A DNA stretch of 64,000 nt. Source: an uncultured Prochlorococcus sp. (GTDB lineage: Bacteria; Cyanobacteriota; Cyanobacteriia; PCC-6307; Cyanobiaceae). The stretch covers positions 1-64,000 of the forward strand of contig CABZFV010000006.1 of NCBI GenBank assembly GCA_902525075.1, written 5' to 3'. A program made the position numbers and the translations under genes. Every line of letters starts with the position of its first letter. Within the stretch, counting starts at the first letter, position 1. Below the pieces are notes generated by a model, which was not told the DNA's origin, ran no database searches, and was given only the letters and a program-made list of their open reading frames with translations. This document shows, one piece after another, positions 28,240 through 37,062 of this stretch.

Positions 28240-28950
28240 ATGTTTGATTCATTAGTTGATTTCCTTAAAACCAATATTGATGAATTAAATGGATATGAAG
28301 TACAAATATCTAGTGAATTTAAAGAACATCACAATGAAGACTCAAAATATATTATTAAAAATTGGCTTTTTTCATCTCCCGAATATAGAAAGTGGCGAAT
28401 AACAAGATTAGATGGTGGCAAAAAACTGCAAGTGTTTAATACGGTCGCATATCCTAATTTTAATAGTGAATTGCCTATTTTAGGAGCTGATATTTTATGG
28501 TTTGGAACTTCTCAAAAGTTATTAGCAATACTTGATTATCAACCTTTAATTCAAGAAAACAAATATCTTGAAAAATATTGTTCAAGTTTAGGTAGTATTA
28601 AGAAAAAATATTCTGGATTTGATAATAATAAAATGAAGAATATATATGATTCAAAAAAGTATTTTTCCCCATGGGTGATTATATGTAGAGGAAATAAATT
28701 AAATCTTGATAGAGATTTAAATAATATATTCCATTCATTTGTAAATAATTATTTGAACATTTATAAATCGAATCCTGTTAATCAATTTTTACATGCAGAA
28801 GAAATAAAGATTAATCAAATTAAATATGATAAGTACAGTTTTGAAAAAGACCCTGCGGATAAATTGTTTAAATCTTTTTTTGGAGAAAAATGGACAAAAA
28901 AATTTATTGATAAATTTTTATTTACATTAAATAATGAGATTATTCATTGA
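28240..28950 (+). CDS. pebA: 15,16-dihydrobiliverdin:ferredoxin oxidoreductase PebA
   Basis: First of two ferredoxin-dependent bilin reductases: biliverdin to 15,16-dihydrobiliverdin. The 236-residue protein is of the FDBR family, with the core [26 protein letters not shown] holding the family Asp and [11 protein letters not shown]. PebA is told from PebB by order in the operon and by closer similarity in ADILWFG. The stop abuts the pebB ATG (TGA-ATG), which fits the known handover of the intermediate between the two enzymes. Confidence 0.93.
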   Translation: MFDSLVDFLKTNIDELNGYEVQISSEFKEHHNEDSKYIIKNWLFSSPEYRKWRITRLDGGKKLQVFNTVAYPNFNSELPILGADILWFGTSQKLLAILDYQPLIQENKYLEKYCSSLGSIKKKYSGFDNNKMKNIYDSKKYFSPWVIICRGNKLNLDRDLNNIFHSFVNNYLNIYKSNPVNQFLHAEEIKINQIKYDKYSFEKDPADKLFKSFFGEKWTKKFIDKFLFTLNNEIIH

Positions 28951-29712
28951 ATGTTAATACAAGATACTATTTTTTATAGTCCAGATTGGAGATGGCATAA
29001 TTTTTTAAAATATTTAACAAATAATTTAAGTAAATATAACTGTTTAGAAAAAACAATACCCTCGGAATATTCTTATAAAGATTCAACTTACGGTTCAAAA
29101 AAATTAAAAAAAAATGTGAATCTATCTACTTGGGGTGTAACGCATAAAAAAAGAATTCAACTCGCAAGGGCAGTTTGTATAAATAGTCCAAATTATTCTG
29201 TTTTAAATTTTTTAATTATTCCTAATACTATTTATAACGTCCCATTTTTTGGAGTAGATTTTGTTTCTCTACCTAATAGTTATTTATTAGTGTTAGATTT
29301 TCAGCCTTCATTAAAAATACAAAATCAATACAATAATGAGTTATTAGAAAAACTTATAAAACTCAAAAATCATTGTCATTCATCACTCCCATTAGCTGAA
29401 AAAATGTCTGCGGATGTAGCTAGATTTTTTTCTCCAGGAGTAATATGGTCAAAATTACCAAAAGAAGAAAGAAGTGATTTTTTAATTACTAATCAGCTTT
29501 ATACTTCATTTAAGGAATATTTTGATTTGTATTTGGAAATTCTTTTCGAAAGCAAAGAAGTCAATATTGAACTGCAAAAAGAATTAATAAAAGGTCAAAA
29601 TAATTATTTGAATTATAGAAGAGATAACGATCCAGCTAGGCCAATGTTGTCTAGTTTGTTTGGTAAAGAATTTACTGAATCTTTAATTGAAGAAGTTTTG
29701 TTTACTACTTAA
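28951..29712 (+). CDS. pebB: Phycoerythrobilin:ferredoxin oxidoreductase PebB
   Basis: Second bilin reductase: dihydrobiliverdin to phycoerythrobilin. The 253-residue protein contains [23 protein letters not shown], with the FDBR Asp in GVDF, then [14 protein letters not shown] and the C-terminal [16 protein letters not shown]. It starts directly after the pebA stop. A TATAAT at 29719-29724, after pebB, probably belongs to the next gene. Confidence 0.94.
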   Translation: MLIQDTIFYSPDWRWHNFLKYLTNNLSKYNCLEKTIPSEYSYKDSTYGSKKLKKNVNLSTWGVTHKKRIQLARAVCINSPNYSVLNFLIIPNTIYNVPFFGVDFVSLPNSYLLVLDFQPSLKIQNQYNNELLEKLIKLKNHCHSSLPLAEKMSADVARFFSPGVIWSKLPKEERSDFLITNQLYTSFKEYFDLYLEILFESKEVNIELQKELIKGQNNYLNYRRDNDPARPMLSSLFGKEFTESLIEEVLFTT

Positions 29713-29718
29713 AAGTCT

Positions 29719-29724
29719 TATAAT
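29719..29724 (+). promoter_or_regulatory. Possible -10 box for the phosphatase gene
   Basis: TATAAT lies in the 32-base gap between pebB and the phosphatase gene and would give a leader of about 14 bases. No -35 match is clear, and the phosphatase could equally be read through from pebB. Confidence 0.35.
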
Positions 29725-29744
29725 GTAATGGAATTTGAAATCAA

Positions 29745-30218
29745 ATGAATAAAATTTCTGTTCTTTTTGTATGTTTGGGAAATATTTGTAGGTCTCCTGC
29801 AGCAGAAGCTATTTATATAAGTCTACTTGAAAAGAAGGGATTAACTGATGGCTTTATTGTAGATTCTGCTGGAACTGGGAGTTGGCATATCGGTAAAAAA
29901 GCTGACTCTAGGATGAGAATTGCGGCAGAAAGAAGAGATATAAATATCTTAAGCAGGGCTCGTCAAATTACTAGCAAAGATTTTGACAAATTTAACTATA
30001 TTCTTGCGATGGACGATTCAAATTTTAGAAATATTCAAGATCTTAAAAATAGAACAGCTTCAACTGGTTTTGCATCAATAAAAAAAATACAAGATTTCAG
30101 ATCAGTTTTTAATGAGAAAGAAGTTCCTGACCCATATTTTGGAGGTGATGAGGGCTTCGATTATGTCCTTGATATTTTAGAAGACTCTGTAAACGGTTTT
30201 TTGGAAAGTATTTCTTGA
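29745..30218 (+). CDS. Low-molecular-weight protein-tyrosine phosphatase
   Basis: A 157-residue phosphatase. The P-loop CLGNICRS (Cys10 to Arg16, CX5R) follows SVLFV, and the general acid is in VPDPYFGGDEGFDYVLDILED. The AMDDSNFRNI block is also typical. It removes phosphate from protein tyrosines; bacterial homologues act in polysaccharide export or stress signalling. No tyrosine kinase is seen in this window. Location at the end of the bilin genes may be chance. Confidence 0.94.
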   Translation: MNKISVLFVCLGNICRSPAAEAIYISLLEKKGLTDGFIVDSAGTGSWHIGKKADSRMRIAAERRDINILSRARQITSKDFDKFNYILAMDDSNFRNIQDLKNRTASTGFASIKKIQDFRSVFNEKEVPDPYFGGDEGFDYVLDILEDSVNGFLESIS

Positions 30219-30220
30219 AT

Positions 30221-31753
30221 TTATTTGATCTCAGCCTCTTTAGGAATCTTGTCATAATAAAGGTCAATAATTTTATCCACCACCTCATTAATTGTATATC
30301 CGTCCGTAATAATTTCTATTGCGTCATTCGCTTTTATTAGAGGTGAAATTTCCCTATTGGAATCTTCAAAATCTCTTTTCTTTATAAGTTCTTTTAATGT
30401 ATTAAGGTCTATTTTTTGTGAGTCTTTGCTATTTTTATCAAATTTTCTTCTTTTTGCTCTTTCATCGATGCTAGCAGTTAAAAATATTTTAAGTTCTGCA
30501 TGAGGAAAAACAGTAGTTCCTATATCTCTCCCTTCAGCAACGAGTCCGCCTGATTCTCCAATTTTTCTTTGTTCTTCTACTAAGAATTTTCTTACTTCTT
30601 TTATTGAGGAAATTTTAGAAACGATGGAACTTATCTTTTGCGACCTAATTTCTTCAGTAACACAGTAGTTATTAACATAAACATCCTGATGTGAATTTGT
30701 ATTCGACTTGAAAACTATAGATATATCTTTGAGAATATTCTGTAATTTTTTCTCTTTTTTATAGTCAATACTATCTTTTATCATAAGCCAACTCAATGCC
30801 CTATACATTGCGCCAGTATCTAAATATAAAAGTTTAAGTTTCTTCGCTATTGACTTTGTTACAGTACTTTTACCTGAACCTGCAGGACCATCAATAGCAA
30901 TAATCGGCCTTCTTTTCATTAGAAAAACGTGATCAATTAATCTTGTCTCTCCACATCTTATCGCACCAGCCAATAACGAAATATTATCCTCAAGTCTTGC
31001 TTTTTGGAGTGTATAAGGGTGTAAATGTTCTAAATATTCAATTGAAATTTTTTTGGCTGATAGCTTCTTAATTATTTGGTTTAAATTGATCTTTTTATCT
31101 TGTTGAAAATTTTTTTTTGCTTCTAATAACTTACTTGAAAAAAAACTAATCAATTTTCTTTCGTTTTTTGATAAGTGTAAATTACGTGAACTTAAAGGAA
31201 TTCCATCAAAATCTCTTTGTGTAGGTATAGATTTAATAGCAACATTTAATTTCTCTCTAAGGACAAGATTTTTTAAAATTAAAAGTTGTTGCCAATCTTT
31301 TTCTCCCAAGTAAAGATTTTTTGGCTTGATGAGTTTAAGTAATCTATAAACTACTGTACAAACGCCATCAAAATGACCAATTCGATTTAATCCACATAAT
31401 GCAGAAGATAATTCTTTTGGAGCTTTTAGGAATTTAATATTTTTATTATTCGGTGGGTATATATCGTCATTGCTTGGAATAAAGATAGCATCTGCGCCAT
31501 TTGAAAAGGAGATTTTTATATCATTATTAATTGTTTTAGGGTAATTCTCTAAATCTAACTTGTTATCAAATTGAAGTGGATTAATAAAAATACTTACTAA
31601 ATTAACATTAGAATTGTCATTTTTTGCTGTTGATATTAGTTTAATATGGCCATTATGAAGATTACCCATTGTTGGAATGAAGTTAATTTCACTATTTATA
31701 TTTCTCCTCCAATTTTCTATTTCTTCAGTTTTCCTTATGATTACTTTCTTCAC
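30221..31753 (-). CDS. panC/cmk: Bifunctional pantoate-beta-alanine ligase / cytidylate kinase
   Basis: A 510-residue fusion. Residues about 1-275 are PanC (pantothenate and so CoA synthesis), with FIPTMGNLHNGHIKLI as the HxGH nucleotide motif and SSRNLHLS. Residues about 283-505 are Cmk (CMP to CDP), starting RRPIIAIDGPAGSGKSTVTKSIAK with Walker A, then YLDTGAMYRA, LVAEGRDIGTTVFPHAELKIFLTAS and RRKFD. The fusion is known in cyanobacteria; joining CoA and nucleotide steps has no obvious metabolic reason. It converges on the phosphatase gene with 2 bases between. Confidence 0.96.
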   Translation of the reverse strand: MKKVIIRKTEEIENWRRNINSEINFIPTMGNLHNGHIKLISTAKNDNSNVNLVSIFINPLQFDNKLDLENYPKTINNDIKISFSNGADAIFIPSNDDIYPPNNKNIKFLKAPKELSSALCGLNRIGHFDGVCTVVYRLLKLIKPKNLYLGEKDWQQLLILKNLVLREKLNVAIKSIPTQRDFDGIPLSSRNLHLSKNERKLISFFSSKLLEAKKNFQQDKKINLNQIIKKLSAKKISIEYLEHLHPYTLQKARLEDNISLLAGAIRCGETRLIDHVFLMKRRPIIAIDGPAGSGKSTVTKSIAKKLKLLYLDTGAMYRALSWLMIKDSIDYKKEKKLQNILKDISIVFKSNTNSHQDVYVNNYCVTEEIRSQKISSIVSKISSIKEVRKFLVEEQRKIGESGGLVAEGRDIGTTVFPHAELKIFLTASIDERAKRRKFDKNSKDSQKIDLNTLKELIKKRDFEDSNREISPLIKANDAIEIITDGYTINEVVDKIIDLYYDKIPKEAEIK

Positions 31754-31851
31754 TTTGTTTTTAAAAAATAAATCTATTTGATAAATAATTACTGGACAAA
31801 AGCAATCTTAGGAGGAATATCTATATAGGGAAAGTCTATCATTTTTATTTC

Positions 31852-32895
31852 ATGGATTACAAAACATCAGGTGTTGATATAGAAGCTGGCCGAGAATTTG
31901 TTTCCGAAATTAAACAGGCAGTTGAAGGAACTCATACATCTAATGTGATTGACGGTATTGGCGGGTTTGGAGGTTTGTTTAGAATTCCTATTGATAGTTT
32001 TAAAAAGCCAGTTCTTGTTTCAGGGACTGATGGTGTTGGAACAAAATTAGAGTTAGCTCAAAGTAAAAACTTTCACTTTGAAGTTGGTATTGATTTAGTT
32101 GCTATGTGCATGAACGATATCATTACTAGTGGTGCAAAACCTTTATTTTTTCTAGATTATATTGCTACCGGTAAGCTTGATAAGAAACAATTATTGAGGG
32201 TTGTTCAGGGAATTTCACATGGATGCGGAGAAAATAATTGTTCATTGCTAGGCGGAGAAACGGCTGAAATGCCTGGATTTTATTCAAAAAATAAGTATGA
32301 TCTTGCAGGATTTTGTGTTGGAATAGTTGATGAGGATAAGCTTATTAATGGTAAAAAAGTCTCTGAAAATGACTTAATAATTGCTTTAAAAAGTGATGGA
32401 GTTCATAGTAACGGCTTTAGTTTAGTAAGAAAAATTATTCAAAACAATAATCAAATAGATAAAGAATTTGAAAAAGTTTCTCACTTGAATTTTTATGATG
32501 AGTTATTAAAACCTACAAAAATTTACAATAATGTGATTAACCAAATGTTATCAGAAGATATAGAAATTAAAGCAATGTCTCATATAACTGGAGGAGGAAT
32601 TCCAGAAAATTTACCAAGATGTATTCCTTCTGATTTTATTCCTTATATCAATACCAGTTCTTGGCAAATTCCTATTTTATTTAAATTCCTAAGAGAGAAA
32701 GGATCGATTCCTGAAAAAGATTTTTGGAATACTTTCAATCTTGGAGTAGGGTTTTGTTTAATTATTGATAAACAATTTAAGGATGCGATATTAAATATCT
32801 GTAAAGATCATGACATAGATAGTTGGGAGATTGGAAAGATAGTTCGAAAAAATGATTCAACAATTAGTAAATTTTTGCCGGAAATTTTAACTTAA
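31852..32895 (+). CDS. purM: Phosphoribosylformylglycinamidine cyclo-ligase
   Basis: Closes the imidazole ring in purine synthesis (FGAM to AIR). The 347-residue protein begins MDYKTSGVDIEAGREFV and has LVSGTDGVGTKLELA, DLVAMCMNDIITSGAKPLFFLDYIATG, LLGGETAEMPGFY, SDGVHSNGFSLVR and HITGGGIPENLPR, the AIRS-family core. It is divergent from panC/cmk with 98 bases between starts. Confidence 0.98.
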   Translation: MDYKTSGVDIEAGREFVSEIKQAVEGTHTSNVIDGIGGFGGLFRIPIDSFKKPVLVSGTDGVGTKLELAQSKNFHFEVGIDLVAMCMNDIITSGAKPLFFLDYIATGKLDKKQLLRVVQGISHGCGENNCSLLGGETAEMPGFYSKNKYDLAGFCVGIVDEDKLINGKKVSENDLIIALKSDGVHSNGFSLVRKIIQNNNQIDKEFEKVSHLNFYDELLKPTKIYNNVINQMLSEDIEIKAMSHITGGGIPENLPRCIPSDFIPYINTSSWQIPILFKFLREKGSIPEKDFWNTFNLGVGFCLIIDKQFKDAILNICKDHDIDSWEIGKIVRKNDSTISKFLPEILT

Positions 32896-32965
32896 ATTTT
32901 TTTATTTTTTTTAAATGAGTTTTAAAAAATTATTTTTTATACCCAAATGAAAAAGTTAGGTGTAA

Positions 32966-32971
32966 TATAAT
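32966..32971 (+). promoter_or_regulatory. Possible -10 box (TATAAT) before the 33.0 kb gene
   Basis: TATAAT about 57 bases before the ATG at 33028. It is followed by an imperfect palindrome CCGA-ATTATA-TCGG (32982-32995) that would lie near the transcript start and could be an operator or a small hairpin. No good -35 is seen. Confidence 0.35.
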
Positions 32972-33027
32972 AAAATTACCGCCGAATTATATCGGAAGTT
33001 TAAGTATTAAGATTTAACCTTTATTCA

Positions 33028-33672
33028 ATGCCATTTGCAAATAATCAAAGAATTACACGTAGACGTAGTTCAGCTGGCCCTACACCTCCAAAAAGACCAA
33101 TAGGTAATAATTCTGAATCAATTGGTAGACAGGTTCAAGGCCCAAGACCAACTTTCTTGACACTAAGGGATCATGGGAAAGTTTTTGTCGCTGATTTACC
33201 TAATTTGTCCGATGGTCAATTAGCGCATATTAGTAAAGAAGCTAATGAAGTTTTAAATAGTTTGGAAAAAAGACTTAGTGATCTTGAAAATGAATCTAAT
33301 GTTAGTAATCCGGAAAACGATACGATGATAAAAGCTTCTACCAAAAGAGATGTCACATTGAGGTTTATTAAATCAATAGAAGAAGAACAAGAACATAGAA
33401 AGAATAATCCTGCTTTACGAGATGCTGCATCTGAATCGTTACCGAGAACTTTTCTTGAGGTTGCTAGACATAGATTGCCTGGAGCAACTTTTGATTCACT
33501 ACTTCGAGAGGCTCTTGAAGCTTGTGCCGTTGATGAGAGTACTGAAGAAAACCAAGTTATTGATGAGCCTAAAGAAACTGTAAAAATAATGGATATTCCC
33601 TCTTCTAACACTAATGCTTCACTTGTTGTTAGTATCGACTCAAGTGATGATTCCAAGAATGACTCTATTTGA
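33028..33672 (+). CDS. Unknown protein, disordered ends
   Basis: A 214-residue protein. The N-terminus is basic and Pro/Gly-rich (RITRRRSSAGPTPPKRPIGN), the middle is helical and charged (LSDGQLAHISKEANEVLNSLEKRLSDLENE, RDVTLRFIKSIEEEQEHRKNN, LPGATFDSLLREALEACAVDES), and the C-terminus is acidic and Ser-rich (SIDSSDDSKNDSI). No known family recognised and no membrane segment. The last 14 bases overlap a second, very small gene. The layout suggests an adaptor-like protein, but that is a guess. Confidence 0.75.
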   Translation: MPFANNQRITRRRSSAGPTPPKRPIGNNSESIGRQVQGPRPTFLTLRDHGKVFVADLPNLSDGQLAHISKEANEVLNSLEKRLSDLENESNVSNPENDTMIKASTKRDVTLRFIKSIEEEQEHRKNNPALRDAASESLPRTFLEVARHRLPGATFDSLLREALEACAVDESTEENQVIDEPKETVKIMDIPSSNTNASLVVSIDSSDDSKNDSI

Positions 33673-33826
33673 TTCAAAACAAGAGTTAATAAGTTTTAAA
33701 GACCAAAATAATTCAAAAATTAACCTTACTTCAGAGAAAGATCCCATTTTATGTAATCACTGCAATCGGACTGCATCAAATGGTGTTAGATGTTTAGGAA
33801 TGTGCGTAGCAGATAATGATTACTAA
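33659..33826 (+). CDS. Very small four-cysteine protein, probable zinc binder
   Basis: A 55-residue protein starting at ATG 33659, inside the last codons of the preceding gene (14-base overlap), which suggests translational coupling. The C-terminal half has Cys32, Cys35, Cys45 and Cys49 in LCNHCNRTASNGVRCLGMCVADNDY-type order (CNHC then RCLGMC), a CX2C-X9-CX3C arrangement that would fit one zinc ion. Longer starts in the same frame at 33614 and 33647 would overlap the upstream gene more deeply; I prefer 33659. Family unknown. Confidence 0.65.
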   Translation: MTLFDSKQELISFKDQNNSKINLTSEKDPILCNHCNRTASNGVRCLGMCVADNDY

Positions 33827-34035
33827 AGTAATTCAAATTTTTATATAAATAATCTGATGAAAATAATAGATAAATCAATTTAATTTTATTTATTAATAGA
33901 TATCGAGTATTATTTATCAATAATAAAGAAAAGATTTTTTTCTATATATCAATAAGAAATTGAAACTTTATACCCTTTATTTGAAATTGAAGTTCTTAGA
34001 AAACTTCATAATTAAATGCGTAAAAAAATTCAATA

Positions 34036-34106
34036 AGGCGGCACCCAGATTCGAACTGGGGATAAAGGATTTGCAATCCTCTGCCTTACCACTTGGCCAT
34101 GCCGCC
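34036..34106 (-). tRNA. tRNA-Cys(GCA)
   Basis: A 71-nt cloverleaf on the reverse strand: acceptor GGCGGCA/TGCCGCC, anticodon arm GAGGA-TTGCAAA-TCCTT with anticodon GCA, T loop TTCGAAT, discriminator U as in other tRNA-Cys. CCA is not encoded. The forward reading frame that runs across it is not coding at this point. Confidence 0.96.
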
Positions 34107-34163
34107 GAAAAAGATTCGATTGATTCTTTTTATGATCTTAACAGTAAGGGGTCTCATTCTCTA

Positions 34164-35378
34164 TTGTTTATATGTAATGGACATGGAGAAGATGTAATCG
34201 CATCTGAGATAATAAAAAGATTACTAAAAAAAATAAAAAATAATAATATTGAAGTTTTGCCGTTAGTAGGAAATGGAGATGTATTTAATTCCATAAAATC
34301 AAAGAATTTTCGTAAAATAGGACATTTAAAAGAGCTGCCTAGTGGAGGTTTTAGTAATCAAAGTCTGAAGGGATTTGTGCTTGATTTGTATGCAGGATTT
34401 TTAATTGATAATTTAAGAAATTTTCTACTTGTAAAACAGAAGTCAAAACATAACTACAAAATTATCGCAGTAGGCGATTTCTTGCCATTACTCTACGCTT
34501 GGAGTTCAGAATGCGAATTTAGTTTCATTGGAACTCCTAAAAGTGATCATACTTGGAGTAGTGGGCCAGGTTGGGATTTAAGCGATTTTTATCATAAGTT
34601 GAAAGGTTCTGAATGGGATCCATGGGAAATGTTTTTAATGAAATCTCCAAGATGTAAAAATTTAATTATGAGAGATAAAATTACAGCTAAAAATTTGAAT
34701 AAAAAAAATATTGATGCAAAATACCTGGGTAATCCAATGATGGATTTTGTTGATGCAACAAACGATAAGATATCAAATATTATTTCTTTTAAAAGGATTA
34801 TTTTATTAGTTGGAAGCAGATATCCTGAAGCTCTTAAAAATCTTGATAATTTTCTAAATTGTTTGCAAGATTTTGATTTATCAAAGGATTTGGTAATACT
34901 TTTGCCTTTGAGCCTTAATGCAAATGTGATCCAAATTCAAAATTATTTAAAAAAATATGGTTTTATAAAACAGAGGAAAGTTAAATTTCTAATTGATGAA
35001 GATTCAGTATGGAAAAAGAAAGATCAATATGTAGTGATTGGAAAAGGTAAATTCAATTCATGGGCCAATATGGCAGAAGTTGGCTTGTCTAATGCAGGAA
35101 CTGCTACAGAGCAAATTGCTGGTCTTGGAATTCCATCTCTTTCTCTACCCGGACCTGGACCACAGTTCACAAAATCATTTGCAAAAAGGCAATCAAGATT
35201 ATTGGGAGGTAGTGTTTTAGTTTGCAAGAACAAAAAAATTCTTTTAAAACGTTTAGGTTTACTTTTGAAAAGAAAAGTTGATAAGTTAGAACAAGCAAAA
35301 ATTGGAAAAAAAAGAATGGGGGAATCCGGAGCAAGTAAGAAAATCGTAGATGCCATAAACCTTCATTTGTTATCTTAG
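34164..35378 (+). CDS. Lipid-A-disaccharide-synthase-like protein (cyanobacterial LpxB-related family)
   Basis: About 404 residues with a glycosyltransferase-B-like pattern: FICNGHGEDVIASEIIKRLLKK, LPLVGNGDVFNSI, KIIAVGDFLPLLYAWSSE, RDKITAKNLNKKNIDAKYLGNPMMD, LLVGSRYPEAL and the C-terminal donor-site-like SNAGTATEQIAGLGIPSLSLPGPGPQFT. This matches a cyanobacterial conserved family related to LpxB, of unknown activity. The frame is open back to 33960 but crosses tRNA-Cys, so the start must be later; no ATG exists after the tRNA. TTG 34164 (before FICNGHGE) is my choice; ATT 34119 is possible. Confidence 0.82.
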   Translation: MFICNGHGEDVIASEIIKRLLKKIKNNNIEVLPLVGNGDVFNSIKSKNFRKIGHLKELPSGGFSNQSLKGFVLDLYAGFLIDNLRNFLLVKQKSKHNYKIIAVGDFLPLLYAWSSECEFSFIGTPKSDHTWSSGPGWDLSDFYHKLKGSEWDPWEMFLMKSPRCKNLIMRDKITAKNLNKKNIDAKYLGNPMMDFVDATNDKISNIISFKRIILLVGSRYPEALKNLDNFLNCLQDFDLSKDLVILLPLSLNANVIQIQNYLKKYGFIKQRKVKFLIDEDSVWKKKDQYVVIGKGKFNSWANMAEVGLSNAGTATEQIAGLGIPSLSLPGPGPQFTKSFAKRQSRLLGGSVLVCKNKKILLKRLGLLLKRKVDKLEQAKIGKKRMGESGASKKIVDAINLHLLS

Positions 35379-35406
35379 TAAATGGCACTAGCTTATTAAT
35401 TCCTGT

Positions 35407-35673
35407 ATGTATCCAATAAATGATCGGCAATATCTAAAAATTTGTGCAGAGATTGCAAAACTTATGAGTATAAGCTTATCTTCTGCTAAAAAGAAAGTAG
35501 AAATTCAAATTGCAAAAGAGGGCTCGAAAACTACTCAAGAAAAAATACAAGTTGCTCAAAATGTTTTGAAAATTTGTGAAAAAAATGATGGAGATCAATT
35601 AAGTTCTTCAAGAATACTTGATAAGCTTATGGAAACTCTTGATGATGAAGATAATTTTTTAACTGAAGGTTAA
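35407..35673 (+). CDS. Small unknown helical protein
   Basis: An 88-residue protein, largely helical and Lys-rich: YLKICAEIAKLMSISLSSAKKKVEIQIAKEG, then EKIQVAQNVLKICEKN and an acidic tail (ETLDDEDNFLTEG). No membrane segment or signal. I do not recognise a family. It lies 28 bases after the LpxB-like gene and 3 bases before the converging RNase D-like gene. Confidence 0.72.
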   Translation: MYPINDRQYLKICAEIAKLMSISLSSAKKKVEIQIAKEGSKTTQEKIQVAQNVLKICEKNDGDQLSSSRILDKLMETLDDEDNFLTEG

Positions 35674-35676
35674 TTC

Positions 35677-36312
35677 TTAATGTTCAAATATATTTGAAAA
35701 TTTTAGTATATCTAAATCAGCGTGTACAGAAACTGTTTCGAAACATTTTTCAGCTAATTCATATCTATCTTCTCTTTCTAAGATAACTTTTAATTTATGC
35801 ATAGCTTCAATTAAATATCTAACGTCATTTGCTGCATAATCTAGTTGATCTTTTGTTAGATCTTCGTTGCTCCCCCAATCACTACTTTGCGAACTTTTAT
35901 CCAGTTCTATACCTAACAATTCATTAATTAAATCCTTTAAACCGTGTTTATTTGTATAAGTTCTTGCCAACTTACTAGCAATTTTTGTACAAAAAATATT
36001 TTTTGTATTAATTTCAAGATTGCACTTTAGAGCTGCTACATCAAATCTCGCATAGTGAAATATTTTAGTAATTTTGTCATCTTCAAGAAGTGCTTTTAAA
36101 TGAGGTGAAGAAGATGTATTAAGTTCGATTTTTACACAGGATGTTTTTTTGTATTCATTGCATATTTGTACTAAACAGAGTCTATCTCTTCCATGAATTA
36201 AACCCATTGCTTCAGTGTCAATAGCTAGGTAGGATGATTTTTTGTAAAGATTATATAAATCTTCTGTTAAATCGCTATAAAGAAAATCAATATTTTTATT
36301 TTCAATAGTCAT
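35677..36312 (-). CDS. RNase D-like 3'-5' exonuclease
   Basis: A 211-residue protein made only of the DEDD exonuclease domain: Exo I in YLAIDTEAMGL, Exo II around IFHYARFDVAALK, Exo III in LDYAANDVRYLIE (the DEDDy tyrosine type). It lacks the HRDC domains of full E. coli RNase D, as short cyanobacterial forms do. A role in tRNA or small-RNA 3' trimming is likely from family knowledge. It is divergent from the next gene with 164 bases between. Confidence 0.92.
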   Translation of the reverse strand: MTIENKNIDFLYSDLTEDLYNLYKKSSYLAIDTEAMGLIHGRDRLCLVQICNEYKKTSCVKIELNTSSSPHLKALLEDDKITKIFHYARFDVAALKCNLEINTKNIFCTKIASKLARTYTNKHGLKDLINELLGIELDKSSQSSDWGSNEDLTKDQLDYAANDVRYLIEAMHKLKVILEREDRYELAEKCFETVSVHADLDILKFSNIFEH

Positions 36313-36397
36313 TTTTAATAGGTATTTAAGGTAATTTAAAATTTAGAATATTAATATAATCTTTGTTTAATTAAGAATTTTTATCTAATAAGATCAT

Positions 36398-36426
36398 TTT
36401 ACAGAATTATTCTAAAAAATTATAAT
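36398..36426 (+). promoter_or_regulatory. Sigma-70-type promoter: TTTACA-N17-TATAAT
   Basis: TTTACA at 36398-36403 and a perfect TATAAT at 36421-36426 are separated by exactly 17 bases. Transcription would start near 36433, about 44 bases before the ATG of the CCB-like gene at 36477. It lies in the divergent gap with the RNase D-like gene. Confidence 0.6.
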
Positions 36427-36476
36427 ATGATGTAACTTTAATTTTTATTCTCGGAGTTACTAGAAAAAATTATTTA

Positions 36477-37034
36477 ATGTCATATTCCTTAAATTCAACA
36501 TTATTGCTAACAATTCTCTTGGCCATAGGATTATTTTTTTTTCTTAGGGCTTCCAGTAAAGATAGAACAACCATCGTTGAGATTTCATCTTCTCAGCAGC
36601 CAATTAAGGTTTTAGATGGTTTATGTGAATGGCTTAATTTGAGGGGATGGAAGCAAACAGGAGGAGATTTTGAACAAAGAATTTTAATATTCAAGGGTCA
36701 AGTTGTTTCTAGTAAATTTTTAGCAATTTTTTTAGGTTTTCTTGGTGGTTTTGGTTCTTGTGCTTTGGGGTTAGTAATTATTCAAATATATCCTGAATTA
36801 GGTTGGTGGCCTATTCTTTTGGGATTGATTGGTGGCCCTTTGTCTGGAATAATTTATTTTAAAAAATCAGCAAGAGAGGAGAAATTTGAATTAAGGTTGA
36901 TCAACGAAAATGAAAATGATTCAACTTTTATGAGACTTAGAGCCCATAGGGATGAATTAATCTCTTTAGAAAATGAACTCGGAGAAAAACTTCAATTGAA
37001 AAGTGACGGTTCTTTATTTAAAACACCTATTTAA
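36477..37034 (+). CDS. Cofactor assembly of complex C subunit B-like (CCB2/CCB4 family)
   Basis: A 185-residue membrane protein: an N-terminal helix (LLLTILLAIGLFFFLRASSKDRT), a short soluble part (VLDGLCEWLNLRGWKQTGGDF), a hydrophobic hairpin (FLAIFLGFLGGFGSCALGLVIIQI, WWPILLGLIGGPLSGIIYF) and a charged tail. The FLRASSKDRT followed by RGWK pattern resembles the CCB2/CCB4 (DUF2930) family, which in chloroplasts helps attach heme c-n to cytochrome b6. The family call is from pattern memory, so moderate. Confidence 0.65.
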   Translation: MSYSLNSTLLLTILLAIGLFFFLRASSKDRTTIVEISSSQQPIKVLDGLCEWLNLRGWKQTGGDFEQRILIFKGQVVSSKFLAIFLGFLGGFGSCALGLVIIQIYPELGWWPILLGLIGGPLSGIIYFKKSAREEKFELRLINENENDSTFMRLRAHRDELISLENELGEKLQLKSDGSLFKTPI

Positions 37035-37062
37035 GATACAGGAAAATTTTATTCGATAATTT

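Noticed and set aside
33216..33677. A 153-residue Ser/Leu-rich reverse frame
   Set aside because: Mirror of the forward 214-residue gene; composition is what the antisense of that gene would give.
33960..34163. The 5' part of the forward reading frame leading into the LpxB-like gene
   Set aside because: It runs antisense across tRNA-Cys (34036-34106) and has no family similarity before FICNGHGE; it is an accidental open frame.
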